This document shows positions 54,701 to 60,751 of a DNA stretch of 64,000 nt, in pieces. A program made the position numbers and the translations under genes. The DNA is taken from positions 1 to 64,000 of the forward strand of contig DVLT01000004.1 of the NCBI GenBank assembly GCA_018715345.1, read 5' to 3'. This DNA is from Candidatus Onthocola gallistercoris. Lineage in GTDB: Bacteria; Bacillota; Clostridia; Lachnospirales; Lachnospiraceae. The notes beneath the pieces were generated by a model that did no database searches, had not been told where the DNA came from, and saw nothing but the letters and a program-made list of their open reading frames with translations. The number at the start of each line of letters is the position of its first letter. Position 1 is the stretch's first letter.

Positions 54701-55316
54701 TTACGCTTGTAACCTCACTGCCTTCATAGGACAGCGTGCCATCCGCGTTTTTCCTAAAAGATACATGTTCCGGCAAAATCAGCGTGAAACTGGCGGAATT
54801 ATACGTTCCGCCGGAAGCTGTCGGAAGCGCTGTATACTCGATGGTATAATTGAAATCACCTCCGGCAAGTATCTCGGAATCATTCACCCGCGCCGAAAAA
54901 TCAAACTGGGCAGCCCCATCCCTGGGCTCCAACGAATTGGATGCCGCCGCCGGCTCTGTGGAAGTTTCCACCGCCGTCTCAGTTGGCTCCCCATCCGTCT
55001 GATCCGCCGTTTCGGTTGTTGTCTCGGTGCTTTCCTGCGTGGTCTCTGCCGTTGTTTCACTACTGCTTTCGGAAACCGGTGTACTCTCTTCTGAATACGT
55101 ATCCGATTCCAGCGAATCAGTAGTATCTTCCACAGGATCATCAACAGATACGCCAGTGGTATCTTCAAGCGACTCTGTCTGGATCATTTCTCCACTTGAT
55201 TCTGTTTCATCAGCAAAAACATAAGTTGCCGATGAAAAAGCATTGGAAGATACAACCATGGCCACGGTTAAAATCAATGCCGTCAACCGTTTTAACTTCG
55301 TATTGATCCTCTCCAT
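42705..55316 (-). CDS. Giant (4203 aa) SpaA/Cna-B and SdrD-B-type repeat surface protein
   Basis: Signal peptide, Ser/Thr/Glu-rich N-terminus, about 20 'LxGAxFxlY' units with YxLxETxxPxGY motifs, about 5 'GDxVWxDxNxNGIQ' units, C-terminal VQTGDHTHLPLAFAVMFTSAGVIAWITYRRRRAGKQS. Confidence 0.95.
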   Translation of the reverse strand: MERINTKLKRLTALILTVAMVVSSNAFSSATYVFADETESSGEMIQTESLEDTTGVSVDDPVEDTTDSLESDTYSEESTPVSESSSETTAETTQESTETTTETADQTDGEPTETAVETSTEPAAASNSLEPRDGAAQFDFSARVNDSEILAGGDFNYTIEYTALPTASGGTYNSASFTLILPEHVSFRKNADGTLSYEGSEVTSVTAIEQSNGTTYVTINMNPSGMGIGGASSIVLNLTTDNFETPDGTEITLNPTFSATTATDRVEGSLTAEEIEAAKVTVRTQDDWTVKKSAGDVNVVTGGDGKEYYEVAYTIIAQNLWNGADSQGDHDGRLDVESFALTDIMPTGYPEGGGVSEIVSVKISVKMGQEELSEGSDGYDIVRADDGSVESIVIHKYSVSDSKQSTIEEGKPITTTYTVTVRYPREAYETPSNIPDAVMYQLTNTASLEYKLLGKDTQTKTAEATIEVGYKETTTDDFDIVVDKLLSIDGEEYSIAGSGKEAAFELYGDDGKTLANNADGTVVGVGAEKTTDDSGRVAFEGLRRGTYYLKETKVPEGFLGNGQIKIEISGDGTITAEAEDAGDTANVSVENGVVSVVNVADRVGGVRFTKYATDPEGHTAVQEGATFTLTDQSDSSKTYTAVSGSDGTVYFAAVPAGTYTLEETGVPSDEYEISSKTITVEVLANQIIELNDRLDEITLDDGTQVHGFLNVSPKGKFQIRKEDSISQATLSGAEFKVYGPYASEDAAPDTPSEGDLVADYTLTTGENGTAVSKALPAGWYILEETKAPADHAITDSSRYTVVQVKANQISDQPIVIKNEPTVDVTFSKKGAVRQNGETIVVEELADVELAIYASEDAEESIATVKTYLDGTGISTSDPIELLPGTYYYEEVTGPGGDYQELDGRHAFTVKRNSSNQWVVTVYNYSEYGRIRVKKVDASDNNVVLEGAKFEIWNADDNGQSTGSAPVGTIVTGTDGYGVSGLIPVGSYILKEVSAPAGYGVTSLWSSVIKVTQGSQSEITITNDPKKSVIVTKVDENNTGLAGAKFAIYEGTDVSGIPLQETTGSDGTCTFVGLKPGTVYTIVEIEAPSGYTEAAYTDPSDPTKIIYRTFTVTTPAGSSTTQSVSVGPVENYKQVDFSFTKYSDMDDPTGSTPLAGAEFTLYRYDTDAQDHIGMEVAKATSDTSGQVSFTNVDAKVWDGQRWTDAKYVLRETVTPDGYTTAADQIITIGNDGKVYIDGTQQELPSVLNRADQGKVAVEKYATETDDVTIDTDTPVQAVFEIHKVNGDGTISDEVVGTITTSGRANTPVTSGWLDPGQYALVETSVTGNYTMDTDPILFTVTAGQTTQLTGEHALTNVAKGQVRLHKVASFKISGSAGQTAEYDLTGSVIRLYKKSSATSTAAEDITDLDAFADEINMESSATGTTKYLDAGDYWIVEWQFPEDYKAGEGSTTITVDGKDITVLGSLTIRPGQQANDSTVDITNYTDKGKLRINKLEYGTDRLLDGAQFEVYIEDENGDVTTPTGVKVKKVYISSSTDAGGEIMESGTNGPGSALSIDIEPGTYWIREVSVDKVNQHYGPSWYPYNGEWSDPITVEKGSESIQNFYNFKMTGPGTKENKAGQPLEGAIFVAFEDTAKASDFVSYLKTLNVGDQDANGNYTNKAALEEKLKDTAFLEQYGIVDVSSPSLAADGSFEFDALKPGGTYHIVEAIPPDGYALNTGVFTRTVKNDGTGFTETLKVVDYLLGRFSVKKVTQLNGTEYTVEGVTFSVYEAVQDENGSYELNGVKYSKASETPVASGSSGADGLYTTVLLEAGFYIIEETGVPQNSPVRLPNDIDSKSAVIQIKDGDNGTTIAKTFNNPAVYGQFIFKKVDQNGDLITDATITFQLYRQTSDNTWEEVGDEITAPSSGDGIYKSGLLPAGTYKLVETSAPGYTIKYTQDNPLIFTIEGGKITGLSNSNDTPSTDATIEQPLVLTNTKQGTLTLQKVGVFEGKVIESNLQGIQFTLYTDPGCTQAVSTQTTDANGQARWTNLDAGTYYLKETGIVSGSEADGKYAVDDTVRTIVITAGQSVSLTGDDQIENATTLGTIRIKKVDANDPDKVLSGAIFGVYQTVDGKEVEVTRMTTGTDGIAESSLIPAGDYYVKEITPPSGYKISEETKSVTVESNKVTDITAEPFENELLFSIQITKVNGRDDSLTVQGAVIRLYDDRGKADADTAAGTDNHIAEATTGSDGRVTFRELTVGSTGTKTFYYKEVSVPDAYVLDDTVHEITISYAANNGNPLITASNLVNDEKGKIQILKVGDWTVGGTTDEVPLEGAEFGVYRKDDPDTLVTTLVTGEDGTAISGGLDAGTYILKETKAPDGFASNDKTYEVTVENNKTDTTWYDTPIENVANEGRFVLKKYDGSDSAAADDLTGLTGAVFELYHKNEEGNWVYYNEDTPSFTVTDPAGYTSGYLEPGDYKLVEIQAPTHVVTSGGHEYNISFELDDTPIYFSIQAGVTGALINGTVGDIVVHNSPLGSIQLTKQGRDTANNTEPLEGAQFMLYTDENCENAVEDPLRTTDAKGVCSWNGLKPGTYYIKEVESQDVLDAGYAISDEIIPVTISDGMLVKDFEEDITAFTKYATMYDEANAGRLRIKKTNEDGTAALAGAVFDIYAHTPDGTGWETKPIDTVTVDSANGTLSDLLPAEANGTEYKVVEIKAPDDYTLDASLATLEQVVKVYPIHTPVTVEAGDQDNVITFANIAVDDITGLLNTIHKGVKEIGAADDETDVYKDSVTASDSLLEGDYQVQFKVDGYADGQNEVGASSFSITDNNIQMYYQTSDGNTGSVDQTDENGGNTGTSRDYTITGLHVLPAKNGDTAQKVGAVVYTQNTLAEKAAETWHEYQRIEDVTSGTDITFGNSVVGVKVEYINVGAKFTCDGLLLDVNFLDRSSWSGETDHEVRRITNTAHLDWTESRLDENGQSTGNTISVDSNPVEMLLPTYTAELPQVSIVNEILNNDGNFHSGDTIQYQITVTNHDVADQEADFASPVVSFRMPAMTTVDASMFTGGFEVYKVTADNPAGVIVDSHDYTITTETTSAPLDSTGEDKYEESQTLTTTQYVFNFTDNVVLQEGEQLVIRFNGIISYGSKSGNGVDTLVCPAYLGSTAKVPVSAENPLGTSFISYNNRQPFTDNTITDNAVRDNLEYLNSTNKAPVTDSTVLRMVKYIGVENENGDVEYLNLGERASVNPGENIYYKLTLYNNSAETIASARVVDILPFNGDTYVATNGGAYTDRGTTIPSGEGFEDVTLLTVSTQEDNAQIYSTAYDFSSRSTAENDIGGVLGMMYHRDDSFNNGNWSSGYSGDSSAVGVQIDFGNDGLKPGETYDIYISMRTPGYTADQIEDYYNKIIANSAMASVTRITNNDQPDTTDTIGEVDRVEPNKVEATLNLPTGSIGDFTWYDENNNGIQDNGEQPAEGVTVELYRTTYYIVGGRTLSTEERVGTMTTNQDGWYQFDDLACNYLKAGAAEGSTDPSDYVGEEYYTYRVQFTIPDGFSATDKEAGTDRAVDSNINPDGSTDPIMLTVYEENGTLYGSSDMTIDAGFVSPYALGNYVWLDSNNDGIQGADEKGVEGVSVFLYRLEGPDDTIDENDRYYARTTTDGNGYYEFTSLLEGYYVVEFDISEIRKDDGYTYQYDFTQCITDDGSRVGTDSDARYNVDADGRIRRTEVIHLSKDALSADGIYDQNDPRDPRWDAGLVVYSAIGGFVFEDMDYDDVQSLYIPLPGTTVELYEVRMDGTTMETPVAQTVVGNDGTYYFDHLVFAGNSQTYKVHFVFPEGYTGVDSNVGTDDTLDSDVIFAEGSDRSEGYTETITLYKDTVDTTWDAGARKYAAIGDYVWFDENKNGAQDPEETGISGIRVILQKRDNASAGWEYYAETTTDESGFYIFEDLESSDYIDTEYRVVFSMDPQTQITTCQADGVGDDQNSDAIATYQQGIVPAVSGNDVDGGFVTRTIKPAYGTTDLTWDAGIIVELSAVGDFVWYDNDYNGIQNEGEQPAAGIPVILERNINGDPDDETGWAIVDEMLTDENGLYLFENLIPGHYRVRFQVPDGYTATRYDQTEDTAADSDAVIQAVERWFYSRSFYLEAGVTDLTWDAGLYRPRHRIETEIIHRVDRPTITRTVRRVRTVQTGDHTHLPLAFAVMFTSAGVIAWITYRRRRAGKQS

Positions 55317-55382
55317 ATTCCCTTCCTCCTACTTTTTTCAGATTCAAATCAGTCTTTATGATAAAGCCAATTTTACTTGTAC

Positions 55383-55417
55383 ACTATAACATATCCCTGT
55401 CACACAAACGTCACAAA
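55383..55417 (-). promoter_or_regulatory. Putative regulated promoter of the giant adhesin gene
   Basis: Minus strand TTTGTGAC-GTTT-GTGTGA-N11-TATAGT. Confidence 0.65.
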
Positions 55418-55457
55418 TGCAAAAAAATCAACTTGCCCTTTCCCTTTCTTTTTTGTA

Positions 55458-55466
55458 TGGTATAAT
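55458..55466 (+). promoter_or_regulatory. Putative extended -10 of the regulator/pilus-like operon
   Basis: TGGTATAAT (TGnTATAAT). Confidence 0.55.
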
Positions 55467-55573
55467 ATCCATAAAGCACCGAGCCGTGCGCCAATACTAC
55501 CCAGACATTCCGGACGCTTGCGTCCAGGTCAGGCTGGGTTGTATGGGCATATGGCGAATGCCATGAACGGGGG

Positions 55574-55650
55574 CGAGCCGTGCGAGGCACCGTTCCCGCG
55601 GCGGTACGAGCCGTGCGAGGCACCGTTCCAACGGCGGGGCGAGCCGTGCA
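55574..55650 (+). repeat. 33-bp tandem repeat (2 full plus 1 partial copy)
   Basis: cgagccgtgcgaggcaccgttcccgcggcggta / cgagccgtgcgaggcaccgttccaacggcgggg / cgagccgtgca, starts at 55574, 55607, 55640. Confidence 0.9.
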
Positions 55651-55679
55651 AACATCTATTTTGGAGGAGGGGATTTACA

Positions 55680-56867
55680 TTGCAGTCTTCAAAATTATCC
55701 ATTCGTCTTTTTGGCGAATTTTCCATTAAAAGTCCATATTATGAGTTCCGTACAGCGGCTTCCAACAGTTCCCAACTTACACTTCTTATTTCTTATCTTG
55801 TTGTCAATCAGGGAATTGAAATATCCAAAGACAAACTGGCTGAAATACTCTGGCCGGACGAGAATATAAAAAACTATACCGGCTCCTTGCGAAATCTCGT
55901 TTATCGGGCACGTAAGGAACTGAAAAAACTGTTTCCCGATGAGGACCGGGAATATATCTTATTCACCCACAACAGTTATCTGTGGAATCCGAATATTTCC
56001 TGTCATGTGGATGTACTGGAATTTGAAAGGCTGAATCGGGAAGCCAAGTCGGAACCTAACGATGAAAGCAGATATAAGCTCCTATCGGATATGCATGCGC
56101 TGTATCAGGGGGAATTTCTCCCCGCATTCACTTCCATAGAATGGGTGTTGTATGAGAATATTTACTATCGCAACTTGTATATTGACTGTACCCTAAATAT
56201 GTGTTCCTTCCTATATAAAAGGAAACGTTACGATGACATCATCGCATTGTGCGATCAGTCCTGTCTGATGTATCAGGAGGAGGAACGCTTCCACCGTTAC
56301 AAGCTGATGGCTTATCTTGGTCTGGATCTGCCCTCTGCGGCATTGGATTATTATCGATCGACTGTAAATTTCTTTTCCCAGAAATTTGGTATAGATATCA
56401 ATCCCACACTGAATGATATCTATCAGGAAATTCTGTCCAGACTCCCCAGTATGCGTCTGGACATAAACAGTTTGGAAGAGGACTTAAAAGAAGAGCAGGA
56501 TTCCAATCACACATTTTATTGCAATTTTGATATATTCAGAAATTTTTACCAGTTAAATCGCCGGTCTGTCCGAAGATCCCACAGCAAACATTATCTGCTT
56601 TTACTCACTTTGGACTCTCTGGACGGTTATCCCATGGATGTGGAAACAACGAAAGAAGAAATGCAGATCTTATATCAGCTGCTTTCGACACAGCTTCGTA
56701 AAAATGACATTTTTACCCGTTCCAGTCATTCCCAGTACTCTGTCATTCTGACCGTTCCCAATGAATACGGCAGTGAAGTGGCTGAACGGCGGATCCTGCA
56801 GAAATACGACCAGGTGAAGCAACACGACAATATGGGGCTGACCGTGGAAAGGAAACTGATCGAATAG
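55680..56867 (+). CDS. SARP/BTAD-type transcriptional regulator, possible degenerate GGDEF-like C-terminus
   Basis: wHTH (LSIRLFGEFSI...ISKDKLAEILWPDENIKNYTGSLRNLVYRARKEL) plus BTAD-like TPR region; TTG start with GGAGGAGG upstream. Confidence 0.82.
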   Translation: MQSSKLSIRLFGEFSIKSPYYEFRTAASNSSQLTLLISYLVVNQGIEISKDKLAEILWPDENIKNYTGSLRNLVYRARKELKKLFPDEDREYILFTHNSYLWNPNISCHVDVLEFERLNREAKSEPNDESRYKLLSDMHALYQGEFLPAFTSIEWVLYENIYYRNLYIDCTLNMCSFLYKRKRYDDIIALCDQSCLMYQEEERFHRYKLMAYLGLDLPSAALDYYRSTVNFFSQKFGIDINPTLNDIYQEILSRLPSMRLDINSLEEDLKEEQDSNHTFYCNFDIFRNFYQLNRRSVRRSHSKHYLLLLTLDSLDGYPMDVETTKEEMQILYQLLSTQLRKNDIFTRSSHSQYSVILTVPNEYGSEVAERRILQKYDQVKQHDNMGLTVERKLIE

Positions 56868-56891
56868 TCTTTATCAAAGGAGGACTTGTCT

Positions 56892-57836
56892 ATGAACCGA
56901 TGGCTTATCATCCGCGCGCTCTGTCTGACATTACTGATAAGCCTTTTTCCTTCCGGCTGTTCTTCCGGCGGCGCTCCTGATATCCCCAATACACAAAGTA
57001 CCGCTTCTTCTCCGGAAAGTGTGCGTGACAATACGCCTCAAGTGCTTGTACCTGAGGCATCCGGGGATATCGTCTATGGATCAGGCACTGTCTCCATCGA
57101 TGCTTCCAATACAGCTGAGGGCTATGTTATGGTCCGGTATACGGGCACAAATCCAAAAGTCAAATTACTTATCGCCACTCCGGCGGATGTGACCTATACC
57201 TATCTGCTGCGTGGAGGAGATTATGAAACATTTCCTCTGACCGGCGGAGACGGAACGTACCAACTGACAATATATGAAAATATAACCGGCGACAGTTACG
57301 CTGCTGCTTTTTCCCAATCTGTCGATGTGGAAGGCTCAGATCCTTTCAAGCCTTATCTGTATCCCAACCAATACATCACATTTACAGCAGATAGTAAGGC
57401 AGTGGCTCTGGCTGCAGATCTGGCTGAAAATGCTTCCGGAGATTTGGATGTGGTGGCCTCTGTTTATGATTACGTCATCAAAAACATCTCTTATGATACG
57501 GATCTGGCTGAAAATGTATCTTATGGTTATCTGCCGGACGTGGATGTCACACTGGACTCCGGAAAGGGGATATGTTTTGACTACGCGGCATTGATGACAG
57601 CCATGCTCCGTTCGCAACGGATCCCCACACGTCTGGAAGTCGGCTATTCGGATGATCTGTATCACGCCTGGATCAGTACTTATGTGAAAGAAATCGGATG
57701 GGTGGATAATGTTATTGAATTTGACGGCAAATCCTGGTCCTTGATGGATCCCACCCTTGCGGCCAACAACTCTGCTGAAAGCGTCCGAGAATATGTTGGC
57801 AGCGGCAGTCACTATACTGTAAAGTATACATACTGA
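56892..57836 (+). CDS. Transglutaminase-like domain lipoprotein
   Basis: Lipobox FPSGC; GKGICFDYAALMTAMLRSQRIPTRL...YHAWI...LMDPT (Cys/His/Asp). Confidence 0.88.
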   Translation: MNRWLIIRALCLTLLISLFPSGCSSGGAPDIPNTQSTASSPESVRDNTPQVLVPEASGDIVYGSGTVSIDASNTAEGYVMVRYTGTNPKVKLLIATPADVTYTYLLRGGDYETFPLTGGDGTYQLTIYENITGDSYAAAFSQSVDVEGSDPFKPYLYPNQYITFTADSKAVALAADLAENASGDLDVVASVYDYVIKNISYDTDLAENVSYGYLPDVDVTLDSGKGICFDYAALMTAMLRSQRIPTRLEVGYSDDLYHAWISTYVKEIGWVDNVIEFDGKSWSLMDPTLAANNSAESVREYVGSGSHYTVKYTY

Positions 57837-57881
57837 TCCTCGTTATCCATTTGACATATTGTTACACGAAAGGAGTTTATC

Positions 57882-58934
57882 ATGAAAGAAAATGCGGCGG
57901 CACGTCCGCTTTCCAATACAGAGCTTTCTTCCTTCTGCAGACAGATGTCCATGATCCTTTCAGCCGGCATCTCTCCATTGGAAGGGCTTTCCCTTATGGA
58001 AGAAGAATCTGCCTCCCCGGAGGAAAAACAACTGCTGAAAGCCATGGAGGAGGAATATCTGCAATCTGCCAGTTTATACCGATCGTTCCAGACAGTGGGG
58101 ATCTTCCCCGATTATATGCTCCACATGATCCACATCGGAGAACAATCCGGACGTCTGGATGAGGTGATGGTTTCCCTCGCCTCCCATTATGACCGGGAAG
58201 CCGGTATTGCGGCTTCTTTGAAAAATGCGGTCATTTACCCTTTTGTCATGATCCTGATGATGATCGCTGTTATTTTCATACTGATCATCAAAGTGCTTCC
58301 CATCTTCCAACAGGTATTTGAACAACTTGGACAGGAGATGAGCGGATTTTCCAGGAGCGTGGTTGATTTCGGCATTGCCCTAAACCGCTATTCCACAGTA
58401 TGTATCGCTGTCTTTGCCGTCATTGCCGTACTTTTTGTGCTGACCATCTATACAAAACAAGGGCGAAAGATCGCAGGAGACCTGGCTGCCAAGCTGGGAA
58501 TGTTCCGAAATTTCCGTTACAAAACTGCAGCTTGCCGTTTTGCCAGCGCCATGGCGCTGACCTTAAGCAGTGGGCTGGATGTGGATCAAAGTTTTGATCT
58601 GGCCGCAGCGCTGATCGATGACCATGATTTTCAGGAAAAGATACGGGTGTGCCGTGAAAAGATCCATGAGGGAAATGCGTTTCCTAAAGCCCTGTCCCAA
58701 TCCGGTATATTCACTGGTATTTATGCCCGTATGCTGACTATTGGCTTTCACACCGGTTCCACCGAAAAAATGCTGACGGATATATCCCATCGCTATGAAG
58801 ATGAGGTGGACGCCGCCATCAGCCGGAATATTTCTATCCTGGAGCCCACCCTTGTGGCCATTTTGTCGATCATCGTGGGAATACTCCTGCTTTCTGTCAT
58901 GTTGCCTCTGATCGGCATCTTGTCAGGTTTTTAA
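57882..58934 (+). CDS. Type II secretion/type IV pilus inner membrane protein (GspF/PilC family)
   Basis: Two repeated GspF-like domains, 3 TM, FCRQMSMILSAGISPLEGL, LEPTLVAILSIIVGILLLSVMLPL. Confidence 0.92.
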   Translation: MKENAAARPLSNTELSSFCRQMSMILSAGISPLEGLSLMEEESASPEEKQLLKAMEEEYLQSASLYRSFQTVGIFPDYMLHMIHIGEQSGRLDEVMVSLASHYDREAGIAASLKNAVIYPFVMILMMIAVIFILIIKVLPIFQQVFEQLGQEMSGFSRSVVDFGIALNRYSTVCIAVFAVIAVLFVLTIYTKQGRKIAGDLAAKLGMFRNFRYKTAACRFASAMALTLSSGLDVDQSFDLAAALIDDHDFQEKIRVCREKIHEGNAFPKALSQSGIFTGIYARMLTIGFHTGSTEKMLTDISHRYEDEVDAAISRNISILEPTLVAILSIIVGILLLSVMLPLIGILSGF

Positions 58935-58950
58935 AAAGGGGGGATTCTCA

Positions 58951-59286
58951 TTGCATCGATTTATTCCCGGCAAAAGATCCCGGCTGCCAGGACATCTCTC
59001 CAGGCTAGTCATTTTTTGCGCGATACTCATAGCTGTCATTTATTTCAGCACATCTGCGCTTTCCAGACGCACAGATGAAGAACAGATCCAAACACTCCAG
59101 ACCCAGTTATGGCAAAGCATTGTCCACTGCTACTGCGTGGAGGGCTTTTATCCGGAAAGTTTAGACTATCTAAAGGAAAATTATGACATTACCTACGATG
59201 AGGACCGTTTTTTTGTGGATTATCAGCCCATGGGATCCAATATGGTCCCTGACGTGACCATCATTTTCCGCGATGGGGATTCTTAG
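58951..59286 (+). CDS. Small single-TM protein, pilin-like
   Basis: TTG start with GGGGGG upstream; N-terminal TM, small ectodomain; operon. Confidence 0.7.
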   Translation: MHRFIPGKRSRLPGHLSRLVIFCAILIAVIYFSTSALSRRTDEEQIQTLQTQLWQSIVHCYCVEGFYPESLDYLKENYDITYDEDRFFVDYQPMGSNMVPDVTIIFRDGDS

Positions 59287-59311
59287 ATCGGGCCTTTAAA
59301 AGGAGGAATAC

Positions 59312-59815
59312 ATGAAATTCAGAACATCAAGAGAGCATCTGTGTGAATTGCTTTTTATCTTTGCTCTCTTTTTTGTCTTTGCTGTCTGTGCCGTCACTGT
59401 GCTTCTGGTATCCGCAAGCAGTTATGAAAGTACGGTCCGGCGTACGGGTGAAAACTATGATATACGTACCACGTTGACTTATCTGTCCCAAAAAATCCGG
59501 CAAAATGACGAATATGGCGCCATCCATGCGGGTACATTTGAGGATTATCCTGCGTTGATCCTGCATCAAAAAACAGAAAACAGCAGTTATACCACCTATA
59601 TTTATCTCATGGACGGGCAATTGAAGGAGCTGGTGGCGCTGGATGGCAGCAATGCAGCTCCCGAAAGCGGTCAGACGATCCTTGAAAACACTTCCGTATC
59701 CATTGAGGAAACAGACAGTGGACTGATCCGCTTCACTCTCACTGACAGCAACGGCATATCTTATGAGTTGACTGTTTCTCCAAAAAGTTCAGAAGGGAGT
59801 GATCCGGATGTCTGA
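59312..59815 (+). CDS. Single-TM protein (DUF4860-like)
   Basis: AAGGAGG upstream; N-terminal TM; operon. Confidence 0.72.
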   Translation: MKFRTSREHLCELLFIFALFFVFAVCAVTVLLVSASSYESTVRRTGENYDIRTTLTYLSQKIRQNDEYGAIHAGTFEDYPALILHQKTENSSYTTYIYLMDGQLKELVALDGSNAAPESGQTILENTSVSIEETDSGLIRFTLTDSNGISYELTVSPKSSEGSDPDV

Positions 59816-60260
59816 AAAAAACCGGCCTCACAGAAATCTTTTTCTGGCCGAACTGATGATCGCCATTTTGTTTTTTGCCCTCTGCAGCGTCATCTGTCTC
59901 CAGCTTTTCAGTCATTCACGCATGGATAGTCGGCAAATGCAGCTGGAAAACGCAGCGGCCAGCCGTGCAGAAAGCGCTGCCGGCATCTTTCAAAGCCAAG
60001 GGATCCAGGGTCTTGCAGATGCCCTTGATCATTCCTCGGACACGGATCCGGAGCAAATGGTCGTGTACTATGACAGTCTGTGGAACACGACCGGGGCTGA
60101 TACAGGAATATATGCCATGTCCATCACTTTGAGTACAGAAGATCATATGGAATCGGCCCATATTTCCGTCTATGATATGGCTGAGCATACATCTTTATAC
60201 GAATTAAACGCGGCACATCATATACCCTATACATTGGGGGACAGGGAGGTGTACGAATGA
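59808..60260 (+). CDS. Pseudopilin-like single-TM protein
   Basis: NLFLAELMIAILFFALCSVICLQLF resembles a type IV prepilin helix with Glu at +5; start at internal Met (MSEKNRPH), approximate. Confidence 0.68.
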   Translation: MSEKNRPHRNLFLAELMIAILFFALCSVICLQLFSHSRMDSRQMQLENAAASRAESAAGIFQSQGIQGLADALDHSSDTDPEQMVVYYDSLWNTTGADTGIYAMSITLSTEDHMESAHISVYDMAEHTSLYELNAAHHIPYTLGDREVYE

Positions 60261-60736
60261 ACACAAAAAAACCTGCCGTCAATCATGTGGGAACATCCTT
60301 GATACTGGTCGTTCTGATCATCCTGGCTCTGGTCACTTTTGCTGTGCTATCCCTTGTCCAGACAAATCGGGACAGACTGTACAGCGATCAGATCCGTTCT
60401 GTCAGCACGGCCTATCATGAAGCTTGCCATACTGCCGAAAATATATTGGCAGATATCGATACGGTACTGCTGCAAAACTGGAGTGAAAATACAGAGGAAT
60501 GGTACGATGATGTGGCGTCTGTGCTCGCCGAAAACGAAGATCTGTCTTTGGATTTTTCATCGGACCCGCCTTTAGTCCGCTATCAAGTGGCTTTTGGAGA
60601 TGAGCGTGCATTAGATGTGGTTTTGGAGATCACACCCCCTTCCGATACGGATGATCCATTTTACCGTATCATACGCTGGGAAGAAATATCGACCCATTCA
60701 TGGCAAGGGGACAATTCATTAAATTTAATGCAATAG
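60257..60736 (+). CDS. Single-TM pilin-like protein
   Basis: GTSLILVVLIILALVTFAVLSLVQTNRDRLYSDQ; overlaps the previous ORF (ATGA). Confidence 0.7.
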   Translation: MNTKKPAVNHVGTSLILVVLIILALVTFAVLSLVQTNRDRLYSDQIRSVSTAYHEACHTAENILADIDTVLLQNWSENTEEWYDDVASVLAENEDLSLDFSSDPPLVRYQVAFGDERALDVVLEITPPSDTDDPFYRIIRWEEISTHSWQGDNSLNLMQ

Positions 60737-60751
60737 GAGGTTGGACCATTT

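Noticed and set aside
40428-55316. Canonical sortase-dependent LPXTG pair
   Set aside because: Neither C-terminus has LPXTG and no sortase gene is present in the window
55377-55679. Upstream extension of the regulator ORF (about 100 aa)
   Set aside because: Covers the promoter region, direct-repeat box and repeat leader; TTG at 55680 has a much better SD. Kept only as an alternative in the leader finding
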